15,271 nt of DNA from an uncultured bacterium (GCA_903824515.1 CAIJXA010000008.1:1-15271), one strand, 5' to 3'; positions 6,849-15,088 are shown, counted from the stretch's first letter. Translations and numbers: made by a program. Notes: generated by a model not told the origin, from the letters alone.

Positions 6849-8932
6849 TGCCGAATCAAACAGAATTACAACTTATTATCACTGCTCAAAACAAGGCAAT
6901 GGGCGAATTGGCTAAGCTAACCAAGGATGTTCAGGGGTTGTCGCAAAGCACAGATAATTCCAATAAATCTTTTAGTGGGCTTATGCCTAATCTTGCGATG
7001 TTGGCAGGGGCTTATGCTTTTGTTAAAAAAGGAATAATTGACAGTGTCAAAGCTTTTGATGAGAGTGAAAAAGTTATTGCTGAAATGAACGCTGTTTTGA
7101 AATCGACAGGCGGAGTTTCAGGTATGACTTCAGAATCAATGACAAAACTTGCCAGCAATTTGCAGGATGTCTCAACTTTTGATGACGAGGCGATATTGCA
7201 TACCGAGAATCTTATTTTGACTTTCAATCAGATGGGCAAGGATGTTATTCCTCAAGTTACCGAGAGCATCATGGACTTGGCGCAAATGCTCGGCGGTGAT
7301 TTGCAAGGTGCAACTATGCAAGTCGCTAAGGCCATGCAAGATCCAGAGCGAGGACTCATGATGCTTCGAAAATCAGGCGTGAGTTTTAGTCAGTCTCAAA
7401 TGGATATGATCAAACATTTATATGACACGGGGCATGCTATGGAAGGTCAAAAAATGATACTTCAAGAATTACAAAAAGAATTCGGAGGTCAGGCTAGAGC
7501 AGCCCTCGAAACTTTTGGAGGCAGAATGAAGTGGCTTCAAAATCAAATCGAAGATGCGCAAGAGGGAATCGGCAAGGCAATTATAAATTCAGTGACGGTT
7601 GCATTAAGTGGTGCCGATCTTTCAACTGAGCATGCAAAAAAGGTGCTAGATGATTTCAAAAACTTTTTTATGAAATGGATCCCAGCTTTTGTCATTGGCC
7701 TCAAATGGTTTGCGCAGATGTTTTGGGATGCCTGTAAATTTATCGGCACAGGGCTTTATAATGTTGGCAATATTGTAGTTGCTTTTGTAAAAGATGCAAT
7801 CTATAACTTCACGAATCTTGGAGATAAAATGAAGACCATTTTCAGTGGTCTTGGCAAGGCTTTACATGGCGATTTTGAGGGCGCATTGGCTGATGTTTCG
7901 GCAGGCGTTGAATACAACACTCAAAACATGACAAATGCACTGAATGAGGGCATGGCAAATTCATCTGATCTTGTAAATAACTTTGCCAATGATACAAACA
8001 GTGCGCTTGATTCTATGAATCAGGCGTGGAAAATGAATGGTGAAAATACAAAATCGGTCGGAAGTGGTATTGCGCAGGTTCAGGATTATGTTGGAAAATC
8101 AGCGGGTCAAATGGCTAGCAAATATGATGAGGCAAAGAAAAAAATCAGTGATCTTAAAAAAGAATTTTCCGATGCCGTGAAATCTGCCAAACAAGATATG
8201 AAAAACTTGACCTCAGATTTCAACACTACTGAGGCAATTAAGAGCAATGACCTTGGCACGAGTGTAGCTGATGAAATTATCGGGAAACAAAAAGAGCAGA
8301 AAGATTTGCAGGCACAAATCAATGCTGAAACTGATGCAGATAAAAAAGCCTCACTGCAAACTCAACTTGATGCGGTAGTTGCTTTTCTTGATAAGCATAA
8401 AGAGGACACAGTGACTTATGCCACTCAAATTGCCGAGGAAAATCGCAAGGCTGGTCTTGATGCTATTGAATTATTGAAAGAGCAATATGTGAAAGATAAA
8501 GCTGAAAGGTTGCAAGAATATAGCGATAAAATGAAAGATTTGAAAGATCACCTGAAGGAAGTGGTGAGCGAGTACAAAAATAAGTTGAAAGATTTGCAAG
8601 ACCAAATCAAAAAAGATGGTTTGGATAATATCACGATTAATATTAGTGCAATTGTTAAGCAAATAAGCTCAAGCTCAAGCAGTAAGAGAGCTACTGGCGG
8701 AACTGTTACTGCAGGGAATGAATATCTTGTTGGTGAAAATGGCGCTGAATTATTTGTTCCTGACTCGGGCGGAACTATTGTGAAGAATGGTCAGTATGGA
8801 AAAGGCGGAAATATTAACAATTTCAGTTTCAATTTTTCGGGTGCATTTATCGGGAATAAAGACGATTTGATTCGTGAGATTGAGAGAACCATAAACAGAA
8901 AACAAGAATTAACAAGCATGGGTGCAATATAA
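6848..8932 (+). CDS. Tail tape measure protein
   Basis: This 694-residue protein sets tail length and is ejected ahead of the DNA. The N-terminus (LQLIITAQNKAMGELAKLTKDVQGL) is the usual tape measure opening, followed by a helical domain with FNQMGKDV and LAQMLGGDLQGATMQVAKAM, also typical. A hydrophobic stretch at about residues 272-317 is a candidate membrane-inserting segment. Long charged coiled coils follow (about 415-600). The end carries ATGGTVTAGNEYLVGENGAE and LFVPDSGGTIV, a very common C-terminal tape measure motif. No lysozyme or peptidase domain is apparent. By the usual ~1.5 angstrom per residue rule the tail would be about 100 nm. The start overlaps the upstream stop (TAATG). 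Confidence 0.92.
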   Translation: MPNQTELQLIITAQNKAMGELAKLTKDVQGLSQSTDNSNKSFSGLMPNLAMLAGAYAFVKKGIIDSVKAFDESEKVIAEMNAVLKSTGGVSGMTSESMTKLASNLQDVSTFDDEAILHTENLILTFNQMGKDVIPQVTESIMDLAQMLGGDLQGATMQVAKAMQDPERGLMMLRKSGVSFSQSQMDMIKHLYDTGHAMEGQKMILQELQKEFGGQARAALETFGGRMKWLQNQIEDAQEGIGKAIINSVTVALSGADLSTEHAKKVLDDFKNFFMKWIPAFVIGLKWFAQMFWDACKFIGTGLYNVGNIVVAFVKDAIYNFTNLGDKMKTIFSGLGKALHGDFEGALADVSAGVEYNTQNMTNALNEGMANSSDLVNNFANDTNSALDSMNQAWKMNGENTKSVGSGIAQVQDYVGKSAGQMASKYDEAKKKISDLKKEFSDAVKSAKQDMKNLTSDFNTTEAIKSNDLGTSVADEIIGKQKEQKDLQAQINAETDADKKASLQTQLDAVVAFLDKHKEDTVTYATQIAEENRKAGLDAIELLKEQYVKDKAERLQEYSDKMKDLKDHLKEVVSEYKNKLKDLQDQIKKDGLDNITINISAIVKQISSSSSSKRATGGTVTAGNEYLVGENGAELFVPDSGGTIVKNGQYGKGGNINNFSFNFSGAFIGNKDDLIREIERTINRKQELTSMGAI

Positions 8933-8938
8933 AAAGTT

Positions 8939-9691
8939 ATGCAAATTTATTTTGACAATACAAGTTTAATGACAGCCCCATATTTTGTGAGGACTATTGA
9001 TCATGATTCGCTCTCGCCAAGAGAAGTGACAACATTTAATTTGGCCAGACAGCGAGGGGGTGTGCTTGTCAATTCAGAATATAAATCAAAAACAATAAAA
9101 ATGATGGGAATTATCACAGGCAATAATTCCGCAAATTTAGAAAGTAATATTGATGCGTTCAAAGAATTATTAGGTAGGCAAGGTAAAAATCTTGATATTG
9201 ATTATGCTGGAACAGTCAGGAGATATGAGGCAACAACTACAAAAGTCGATATACCAAGAGAATCATATCATCTGACTTTTGCCCCGTTTACGGTTGAATT
9301 CTTTGTTCCAAGTGGAATAGGTAAAGCTACCGTTGCTGACACTGTTTCGTTGAATGCGATTTCAGCAACCCCTTATGTGGGCGTGCTTTCAATTGGAGGA
9401 ACTGCGAATACTTCCCCAAAAATAACTATAACTATTACATCAGCAAGTGGTGTTACAAAAGTCGATCTCTTGGCTAATGGTGACAAAATTTCAATTTCAA
9501 AATCTTTTTCTGCGAATGATGTTTTGGTTATTGACTGTGAAAATATGCAGGTCACTGTTAACGGAATAATTGTTGATTATGTTGGGATATTTCCAGTATT
9601 CGGAGTTGGAGCGAATATTTATGAAGTTGATATTACTGCGACAAGTTTTATTTATAGTATAGTTTTTAATTTTTATAAAATGTTTGTTTAA
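8939..9691 (+). CDS. Distal tail protein (Dit)
   Basis: This 250-residue protein directly follows the tape measure gene, the standard place for Dit, the hexameric ring joining tail tube to tip. The N-terminal half fits the Dit belt domain: FDNTSLMTAPYFVRTIDHDS, then RGGVLVNSEYKSKTIKMMGI and LESNIDAFKELLGRQGKNLDI. The C-terminal half is beta-rich (ASGVTKVDLLANGDKISISK and VLVIDCENMQVTVNG), consistent with a galectin-like domain. A TTGACA inside the 5' coding end has no matching -10. There is no Shine-Dalgarno sequence in the 6-base gap before the ATG. Confidence 0.78.
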   Translation: MQIYFDNTSLMTAPYFVRTIDHDSLSPREVTTFNLARQRGGVLVNSEYKSKTIKMMGIITGNNSANLESNIDAFKELLGRQGKNLDIDYAGTVRRYEATTTKVDIPRESYHLTFAPFTVEFFVPSGIGKATVADTVSLNAISATPYVGVLSIGGTANTSPKITITITSASGVTKVDLLANGDKISISKSFSANDVLVIDCENMQVTVNGIIVDYVGIFPVFGVGANIYEVDITATSFIYSIVFNFYKMFV

Positions 9692-9695
9692 AAAT

Positions 9696-10349
9696 ATGGG
9701 TGATCCAGTTAAAAATTTTGCAAAATGCATAGTGAGTGGTGGATATTCTTCGGGCGCAACAATAATAACATTACAAACAGGAGAGGGTTCAAAACTTCCA
9801 GATCCATCAATAGATGGCGCATTTAACATGGTTTGGTGGAATTATACGGACTATAAGGATCCAAGCGATGATCCAAACAGGGAAATTGTGCGCATTATTG
9901 CTCGCACAAATGATGTTTTGACAGTGATAAGAGGTCAGGAAAATATTATTGCATCGACAAAGAATACTTCAGGAAAAGTTTATTATTTGATGATTGCTTT
10001 TACTAAGAAAACTTATGATGATGTGGCAAATATTATTCAAACAGCATATGCGCCACTGAGTGGTACTACTGCAACTATTGATTTGAGTTTGGGCAAAAGG
10101 CACAGCATTCAGATGCCTGCTGGGAATATTACCATTGCACTATCAAATGTTAAGGTCGGGGATATGTTCATGATTGAGATTACTCAAGACAGCGTAGGAG
10201 GACGAACAGTGTCATGGTTTTCAACTATAAAATGGGAAGATGGATTGGTTCCTGTATTGACTGCTACGGTAAACAAAAGAGATGCACTGATTTTCGTGTG
10301 TCAAGGCGTGGGAAATTATGACGGATATATTGTTGGGCAAAATATTTAA
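9696..10349 (+). CDS. Tail tip / receptor-interaction structural protein (unnamed family)
   Basis: This 217-residue beta-rich protein begins with a module (SGGYSSGATIITLQTGEGSK, then FNMVWWNYTDYKDPSDDPNR and EIVRIIARTNDVLTVIRGQE) of the kind at the head of tail-tip and fibre proteins in many phages. The second half (MPAGNITIALSNVKVGDMFM, EITQDSVGGRTVSW, then a KWEDGLVP loop) is a common compact beta domain of phage structural proteins. Together they suggest an adhesion or fibre-base protein in the tail tip; the specific role is inference. The ATG at 9696 is preferred over an in-frame TTG at 9684, which would overlap the Dit gene. Confidence 0.6.
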   Translation: MGDPVKNFAKCIVSGGYSSGATIITLQTGEGSKLPDPSIDGAFNMVWWNYTDYKDPSDDPNREIVRIIARTNDVLTVIRGQENIIASTKNTSGKVYYLMIAFTKKTYDDVANIIQTAYAPLSGTTATIDLSLGKRHSIQMPAGNITIALSNVKVGDMFMIEITQDSVGGRTVSWFSTIKWEDGLVPVLTATVNKRDALIFVCQGVGNYDGYIVGQNI

Positions 10350-10351
10350 AT

Positions 10352-11617
10352 ATGCGAATAAAAAATGGAATTATTTTTATATGGTCAGGGACTAATGCGA
10401 GCATACCGTCAGGGTGGTCGAGAGTTACTGGTTTAGATGGAAAATATCCAAAGGGTACTAACGCTGGAATTGATCCAAATATTTCAGGTGGAAATGCGAC
10501 CCACGCTCATACCTCAGCAGGCCATGGCCACTCAATATCTGATCATGCGCACAGTATCTATATCAACGCTGGAGTAAATAGCACCAATCAAAACTCGCAA
10601 GGTGGATCTACACTTTCGCCAGTGGCACATACGCATGGTGGTTGGTTTAATTCGGGAAGTGTTGCAGGCGGATCTGTTGCATCAACTTCAGTGACATATG
10701 GATCTTGCTCAAATGATCCAGCATACAATTCAGTCATTTATATCACTCCAACTTTGGCAGTTTCATCAATTCCGACAGGAGTCATAGGACTGGCAGATGC
10801 AAATGCTCCAAGTGGATTCAATGTTTGTGACGGCAATAATTCTACGCCAAATTTAGTAGGCAAATATTTGAAAGGATCAGGAACGGGTGCAGATGGAGGA
10901 GGGACTGGAGGATCATTTGCAAATACGCACGATATTTCACACAGTCATTCAACTTATCATTATCACACGGCCGTTTCATCTGCTGGTGCGAATATGTCGG
11001 GAACAAATAGGGGCGGATCTACTGCCACCAATGCGCATACACACGGCGTGCAACTAGACGGCAACACTTTCAATATTTCAGATACCCTTTCTTTGGTTAC
11101 GACGGAAACAGTAGAGCCAGTTTACACCAAGCTATTGGCTATCAGGGCTAGCACACTCAAGGAAGCGCCGAAAGGAATTATTGCAATGTGGCTTGGATCT
11201 CTTTCGAGCATTCCTCTTGGGTGGATACTGTGCGATGGAAGCGGTGGAACTGTGGACATGAGGGGCAGACATTTGAAAATAACGGCAACGCTTGCAGAAG
11301 TCGGAAATACTGGGGGAAGTAATACGCATACTCATTCGGCTCAAAATCATACTCATTCGGCGGTTAATCATGGGCATACTTGTCCCAATCAAGGGCATGC
11401 AGGAAATTCTAGCTATACGGGAGGCGGACCAGCTAATGCTGACTATCTTACTTATCATACCGTTTCAGTAAATGCCAATTATATGTACACAACTTCGGGG
11501 TCTACTAGTGCTGACAGTGCAAATAATGAGCCGACATATTTAACAGTGGCTTTTATAAAGTTAGTGCATAAATTGAATAGATCTGATATGTTATTGAATT
11601 TTATTTTAGAAGAATAA
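10352..11617 (+). CDS. Tail fibre protein with three phage tail collar domains and HxH motifs
   Basis: This 421-residue protein contains three tail-collar-like units. They begin near GIIFIWSGTNASIPSGW, GVIGLADANAPSGFNVCDG and GIIAMWLGSLSSIPLGWILC, and each is followed by a His-rich strand region. Ten HxH motifs are visible (such as HAH, HGH, HTH and HSH). In T4 gp12 and gp37, HxH motifs bind metal along the trimer axis of fibre tips, so a metal-stabilised trimeric fibre is likely here. It probably recognises the host surface. The third unit holds a 14-base direct repeat (11327-11340 and 11348-11361) encoding HTHSAQN/HTHSAVN, a sign of local duplication. The start is 2 bases after the preceding stop. 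A Gly/Ser/Asn-rich composition is typical of fibres. Confidence 0.78.
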   Translation: MRIKNGIIFIWSGTNASIPSGWSRVTGLDGKYPKGTNAGIDPNISGGNATHAHTSAGHGHSISDHAHSIYINAGVNSTNQNSQGGSTLSPVAHTHGGWFNSGSVAGGSVASTSVTYGSCSNDPAYNSVIYITPTLAVSSIPTGVIGLADANAPSGFNVCDGNNSTPNLVGKYLKGSGTGADGGGTGGSFANTHDISHSHSTYHYHTAVSSAGANMSGTNRGGSTATNAHTHGVQLDGNTFNISDTLSLVTTETVEPVYTKLLAIRASTLKEAPKGIIAMWLGSLSSIPLGWILCDGSGGTVDMRGRHLKITATLAEVGNTGGSNTHTHSAQNHTHSAVNHGHTCPNQGHAGNSSYTGGGPANADYLTYHTVSVNANYMYTTSGSTSADSANNEPTYLTVAFIKLVHKLNRSDMLLNFILEE

Positions 11618-11618
11618 T

Positions 11619-12914
11619 ATGGCAACAGGACTGAGAAAATTTGCGGATGCTCCATTTGGAGGAAGGGCAAGCGAGGATATGAACGATGTCATTTCCACTG
11701 TTGTTTTGCCTGCCAAAAAAAGATATTTATATAAAATTTATGATATCGCAGGAAATTTTATCATCACTTGGAAAGATGTAATTAGCGAGCCTAAATTCAG
11801 CATCAGTTTAAACAGTGGATTTTCTGAGTTAGTTATTGATGTTGCTCGCAGTGAAAAAAATTATGACGAAGGCATCAGTGTGAAATATGGAAATATTTTG
11901 AAGCTGTATGTTTTTGATGCTGACAGTAGGTATGGAGGAGTTTTGATTTATTCAGGATTGCTTTCCCAATATTTGCCAGCAGTTGTTGGCTCAAAAGAAA
12001 CAGTGCAAATAACTTTTCTTTCTTTTTGGTGGAAATTGGACAAAATGATTCTTGAAAATTCAGGCAGTACAACATTGACATATACCTCGCAAGATCCAAG
12101 CAATGTTTTGAAGGATATTTTGGATAGGTTTTCTTTGGCAGGAGGAAAGTTGGACTATGCTAGCGGAACTGTTGATTTAACGGGACTTTCCTTGTCGTAT
12201 GTTTTTAATACTGTGACTTTTCAAGAGGCATTATTGAAAGTCATTGAATTGTGTCCAGTTGGTTGGTATTTGAGAGTTGGCGCTGATGATCTTATTTATT
12301 TAAAAAATAAAAGCTTAAGCGCAACGCATACTTTTACTTTGGGGAAAAATATTGAAATGTATGAACCTGAAAAACGCATTGAGAATATAATCAATACGAT
12401 TTATTTTGTGGGTGGCGGAACGCCAAACTATTACAAAAAATATAGCGATGCTGGATCGGTCGCAAATTATGGAGTTTTTGCAATCAAATATATTGATGAG
12501 CAGGTTACAACCGATGCTGTTTCCTCGGTAATTGCAAATAGAATTATAAACACCTTTAAAGATCCTGAAGTCAGAGTGCAAATAAAAGTTAGCGACAATA
12601 ATGGTGATGGATATAAGGCTTCACAAGGCTATGATATCGAAAGTATTAAAGTCGGCGATACCTGCCAAATAAAAAATGCCACCAGCAAAGCGGATACAAA
12701 ATGGGACGAAGCAATTTTCGATATTGATGTTTTTGATTACGACATTACGAATTCAAGCTCATTGGTTTTGCAGATTATGAAAATTGAATATACGCCAGAC
12801 AATGTTTTGCTCGAACTCTCAAACAGACAGCCAGACATTTCAAAAAAAATAGATGATTTGAATCGAGCTTTTGTCGATTCAATAACAAAAGATAATCCAA
12901 GCACACCAGCATAA
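11619..12914 (+). CDS. Tail-tip hub / tail-associated protein (gp27- or gp37-like)
   Basis: This 431-residue protein resembles siphovirus baseplate hub proteins (the N-terminal part of Tal; 'ReqiPepy6 gp37-like'). Typical stretches are YLYKIYDIAGNFIITWKDV, FSISLNSGFSELVIDVARS, VLIYSGLLSQYL and VTFQEALLKVIELCPVGWYL, followed by a beta domain and the VGDTCQIKNATS strand, and LQIMKIEYTPDNVLLELS near the end. The hub trimer closes the tube until attachment. There is no C-terminal lysozyme or fibre extension, so any lytic or binding function must come from other proteins. Its place after two fibre-like genes, rather than directly after Dit, is unusual. The start is one base after the previous stop. 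Confidence 0.75.
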   Translation: MATGLRKFADAPFGGRASEDMNDVISTVVLPAKKRYLYKIYDIAGNFIITWKDVISEPKFSISLNSGFSELVIDVARSEKNYDEGISVKYGNILKLYVFDADSRYGGVLIYSGLLSQYLPAVVGSKETVQITFLSFWWKLDKMILENSGSTTLTYTSQDPSNVLKDILDRFSLAGGKLDYASGTVDLTGLSLSYVFNTVTFQEALLKVIELCPVGWYLRVGADDLIYLKNKSLSATHTFTLGKNIEMYEPEKRIENIINTIYFVGGGTPNYYKKYSDAGSVANYGVFAIKYIDEQVTTDAVSSVIANRIINTFKDPEVRVQIKVSDNNGDGYKASQGYDIESIKVGDTCQIKNATSKADTKWDEAIFDIDVFDYDITNSSSLVLQIMKIEYTPDNVLLELSNRQPDISKKIDDLNRAFVDSITKDNPSTPA

Positions 12915-12918
12915 AAAT

Positions 12919-13317
12919 ATGGCTAAAAAAACACTAGCGGAAAAAATGAAGACAATGGTTGGGTACTGCTCATGTTGCGGTATTGAAATCATGGATTTGT
13001 CAGTTAAGGGGAGGGCAAAACTGCTTCCGAATTTTTGCGAGAATGAAATTGAATTGAGCGACGGGACAATAATGCCAGTTGGGGTTTGCACAGGTTGTAA
13101 GGCAAAACTTGTTTCGGGCAGTGAGGTGCAGAAAACTGCCGATGCAATACTTGCAAACCATAAGATATATTGGTCGGGAAAAGTAAAAAAAGAAAGACCG
13201 CAGGATTTTGAAAATTTCACTGTCATTGATCCAAATTCAGACTTTAACAAATGGAAGCAGAAGAAAATATTAAAAGATCATGAGGAAAACTTAAATCGCA
13301 TTAAAAAAATAAAATAA
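12919..13317 (+). CDS. Hypothetical four-cysteine putative zinc-binding protein
   Basis: This 132-residue protein of unknown function sits between the hub and second fibre genes. Two Cys pairs are spaced as in a zinc knuckle pair: Cys17-x2-Cys20 (YCSCCG) and Cys57-x2-Cys60 (VCTGCK); Cys19 and Cys40 are additional. The intervening segment is beta-like (GTIMPVGVC). The C-terminal third is very Lys-rich, ending in a charged helix. It may be a structural zinc protein, or a nucleic-acid-binding protein misplaced among tail genes. Zinc binding is inferred only from spacing. Confidence 0.65.
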   Translation: MAKKTLAEKMKTMVGYCSCCGIEIMDLSVKGRAKLLPNFCENEIELSDGTIMPVGVCTGCKAKLVSGSEVQKTADAILANHKIYWSGKVKKERPQDFENFTVIDPNSDFNKWKQKKILKDHEENLNRIKKIK

Positions 13318-13321
13318 TCTT

Positions 13322-13789
13322 ATGTGGCCATCAAAAACCTATACATTTTCGCCTTCGACCACTATTGCATCTGCAAAAATAAATCAAAACTTCGATGATT
13401 TATTGTCAGGAATAAATACTGCCATGCCTAGCGGTGGAATAATAATTTGGAGCGGTGCCGTCGCTTCAATTCCATCGGGCTGGTATTTATGTGATGGCAA
13501 TAACTCAACGCCTGATTTAAGAGGCAAATTTATTATTGGCGCTGGTGGAGCATATACAAAAGGAAGCGTTGGCGGAAGCGAGACTATAAATATTGCGCAT
13601 ACTCATGGATATTCAGGAAATACAAGCAATAATTCGGATATGTCGAACAGGTCAAAAACAAACGATTTGATGAGTTGTGCTTCAGACCCCCATTATCACT
13701 CTTATTCTGGAACTACTGGAAGCGGACTATCTACAACGCAAAGCATCTTGCCCCCATATTTTGCTCTTGCGTACATAATGAAAAGTTAA
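13322..13789 (+). CDS. Short tail fibre / collar-domain protein
   Basis: This 155-residue protein is a compact collar-domain fibre. The N-terminal helix segment (TYTFSPSTTIASAKINQNFD, then DL) is common at the base of phage fibre proteins. It is followed by one collar unit, GGIIIWSGAVASIPSGWYLC, then DGNNSTPDLRGKFIIGAGGA, and a His-rich region with HTH and HYH. The core is clearly homologous to the collar units of the 421-residue fibre (both have CDGNNSTP-x-L). It may be an alternative or accessory receptor-binding tip. Confidence 0.8.
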   Translation: MWPSKTYTFSPSTTIASAKINQNFDDLLSGINTAMPSGGIIIWSGAVASIPSGWYLCDGNNSTPDLRGKFIIGAGGAYTKGSVGGSETINIAHTHGYSGNTSNNSDMSNRSKTNDLMSCASDPHYHSYSGTTGSGLSTTQSILPPYFALAYIMKS

Positions 13790-13808
13790 TTTTTAATTTT
13801 AAAAAATA

Positions 13809-14012
13809 ATGAAAATAAAATCTGTAACAATCTATCGTCCAGACGGAAAAGGTTATTTAGAGATAGGCAGGTGTTTGCTAGACGAGGAAGGAAGGGAGAG
13901 TGATGTAAAGGTTTTGAGTATTAGGATTCTTTTTGGAATAATAACCGTCATATTTTCAAATGGAGAAAAAGTAATTTATGGGAAACTTCCCTATGTAATA
14001 ACAAAAATATAA
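13809..14012 (+). CDS. Small hypothetical protein (67 aa)
   Basis: The product is mostly beta-rich: IKSVTIYRPDGKGYLEIGRC, then ILFGIITVIFSNGEKVIYG. The hydrophobic ILFGIITVIF stretch is short, and alternation suggests a beta strand rather than a membrane helix. The gene stands between the fibre and lysis genes, with a 2-base gap to the next start. No family is recognised. Confidence 0.6.
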   Translation: MKIKSVTIYRPDGKGYLEIGRCLLDEEGRESDVKVLSIRILFGIITVIFSNGEKVIYGKLPYVITKI

Positions 14013-14014
14013 AA

Positions 14015-14383
14015 ATGGAAAATACAGAAAATAAAATTGATAAAATCATGAGTAATAAAGCGGTGTTATTGGTTGCGATTATTTCAACCGCTTTTGGAGT
14101 TTATAACTACATTAACAGTCCGACAGCCGAGTTGCAGAAAGAGCTTGTTTCAATGCGTGAAGATCAGATTAAAACTCAGGATGACATTGTGTTTATCAAG
14201 GAAAATCATCTAAAGCATATTGAAGCTGATATTTCAGAAATTAGGCAAGAACAGGGTGCGGAAAAAGACAAAAATAATCAAAGGGACATAACGCAAGAAA
14301 GATTGCTTACATTGCTTGAGGAGCATATCAGAGCAACACAAAAAGGCTTAACCACGCTACAAAGTATGGAAAGTAATCATTAA
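14015..14383 (+). CDS. Membrane-anchored coiled-coil protein of the lysis region
   Basis: This 122-residue protein has one clear hydrophobic helix near its start (about residues 15-32, KAVLLVAIISTAFGVYNYI) and then a long charged, heptad-like region that lacks Cys. The arrangement suggests a membrane-anchored coiled coil. Neighbouring hydrolase and holin genes point to a role in lysis, such as a spanin-like or XhlA-like partner, but the order of elements differs from XhlA, where the membrane helix is C-terminal. Function is therefore unassigned. The start is 2 bases after the preceding stop. Confidence 0.68.
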   Translation: MENTENKIDKIMSNKAVLLVAIISTAFGVYNYINSPTAELQKELVSMREDQIKTQDDIVFIKENHLKHIEADISEIRQEQGAEKDKNNQRDITQERLLTLLEEHIRATQKGLTTLQSMESNH

Positions 14384-14393
14384 TTTAAAAAAT

Positions 14394-14843
14394 ATGCAAA
14401 TTCTATCACAACTAGATTCTCATTGGGGATCAAAACCAATCGGCCAAACGGAAACTTTAATCAAAGACAAGGGATGCATGATCACATGTATTTCGATGGC
14501 TTCGGATTATTTTAAATGCTTTCAGAACCCTGGGTGGATGGCAAAATATTTGCAATTTACCACCAAGGATTCACCACTTGGTGAGGCAAAAATAATTTGG
14601 AGTTCGATCGAAAAAGTTTTGTGCTTCAAATTTCAATTTCGCTATTTTTCTCACAATGAACAGGCTTGTATTGAAGCATTGAAAAATCCAAGAACTGTTT
14701 GCTTGTTGGAGATCAAAAAGAGTCACTGGGTTTTGGCACTCAATAAAATACCCGGAGGATATTGGGTGGCCGATCCTTGGGGAGGTAAAAAAAGAATTGC
14801 ACTGGCATCTAGTGTTAGTGGTTCGACAGTACTAATCAAATAA
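14394..14843 (+). CDS. C39-like papain-fold cysteine hydrolase, probable endolysin
   Basis: This 149-residue protein matches the peptidase C39-like (C39_2) fold. Cys28 in DKGCMITC begins the central helix, His111 lies in KKSHWVLALN, and Asp127 in GGYWVADPWGG completes the triad-like set. The N-terminal QLDSHWG is also typical. There is no signal peptide and no separate wall-binding domain, so release would depend on a holin, which is the next gene. A papain-like enzyme cutting peptide links of peptidoglycan or a surface protein layer is likely. An exact substrate cannot be named. The start follows 10 A/T-rich bases. Confidence 0.78.
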   Translation: MQILSQLDSHWGSKPIGQTETLIKDKGCMITCISMASDYFKCFQNPGWMAKYLQFTTKDSPLGEAKIIWSSIEKVLCFKFQFRYFSHNEQACIEALKNPRTVCLLEIKKSHWVLALNKIPGGYWVADPWGGKKRIALASSVSGSTVLIK

Positions 14844-14853
14844 TTTTAATAAT

Positions 14854-15039
14854 ATGTTACAAGGTTACAAAACATGGATTGGGTTGGCTCTTACTTTGCT
14901 TGGGCTTACTGGCGTGTACAAATATGTCACGCAGGATCAAGTCGCTCAGTTGTTGGATTTAGCTTCTCAAATTATCGGACTTGCGGTTGCTATTTACGGC
15001 AATTATGACGCCCATAAAAGGTTGAAGGAGTTGCAATAA
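14854..15039 (+). CDS. Small two-helix holin
   Basis: This 61-residue protein has two hydrophobic segments, about residues 7-24 (TWIGLALTLLGLTGVYK) and 32-50 (QLLDLASQIIGLAVAIYGN), separated by a short polar turn and ended by a charged tail (HKRLKELQ). That is the size and layout of small phage holins. It directly follows the hydrolase gene and is the last gene before the terminator. A holin opens the inner membrane to release the hydrolase; the family name is not assigned. Confidence 0.75.
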   Translation: MLQGYKTWIGLALTLLGLTGVYKYVTQDQVAQLLDLASQIIGLAVAIYGNYDAHKRLKELQ

Positions 15040-15060
15040 TCTGCTAGTCTGTCTTGAAGT

Positions 15061-15088
15061 AAAAAAAGCTCATTTTAGAGCTTTTTTT
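15061..15088 (+). terminator. Intrinsic terminator of the late operon
   Basis: AAAAAAAGCTC (15061-15071), a six-base ATTTTA loop, and GAGCTTTTTTT (15078-15088) make an 11-bp stem with a GAGC core and a T-run, 22 bases after the holin stop. The A-run on the 5' side makes it usable in either direction. Confidence 0.88.

Noticed and set aside
8951..8956. TTGACA inside the start of the Dit gene as a promoter
   Set aside because: No acceptable -10 lies 16-18 bases downstream, and it falls in coding sequence within a continuous operon.
9684..9695. TTG start upstream of the 217-residue tail protein
   Set aside because: It overlaps the Dit gene, adds only four residues, and ATG at 9696 has the usual A-rich leader of this operon.
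1244..12581. Scattered minus-strand frames of 60-120 residues
   Set aside because: They lie opposite well-supported plus-strand genes, are low-complexity or Ser/Ile/Phe-rich, and show no family motif; they are antisense shadows.
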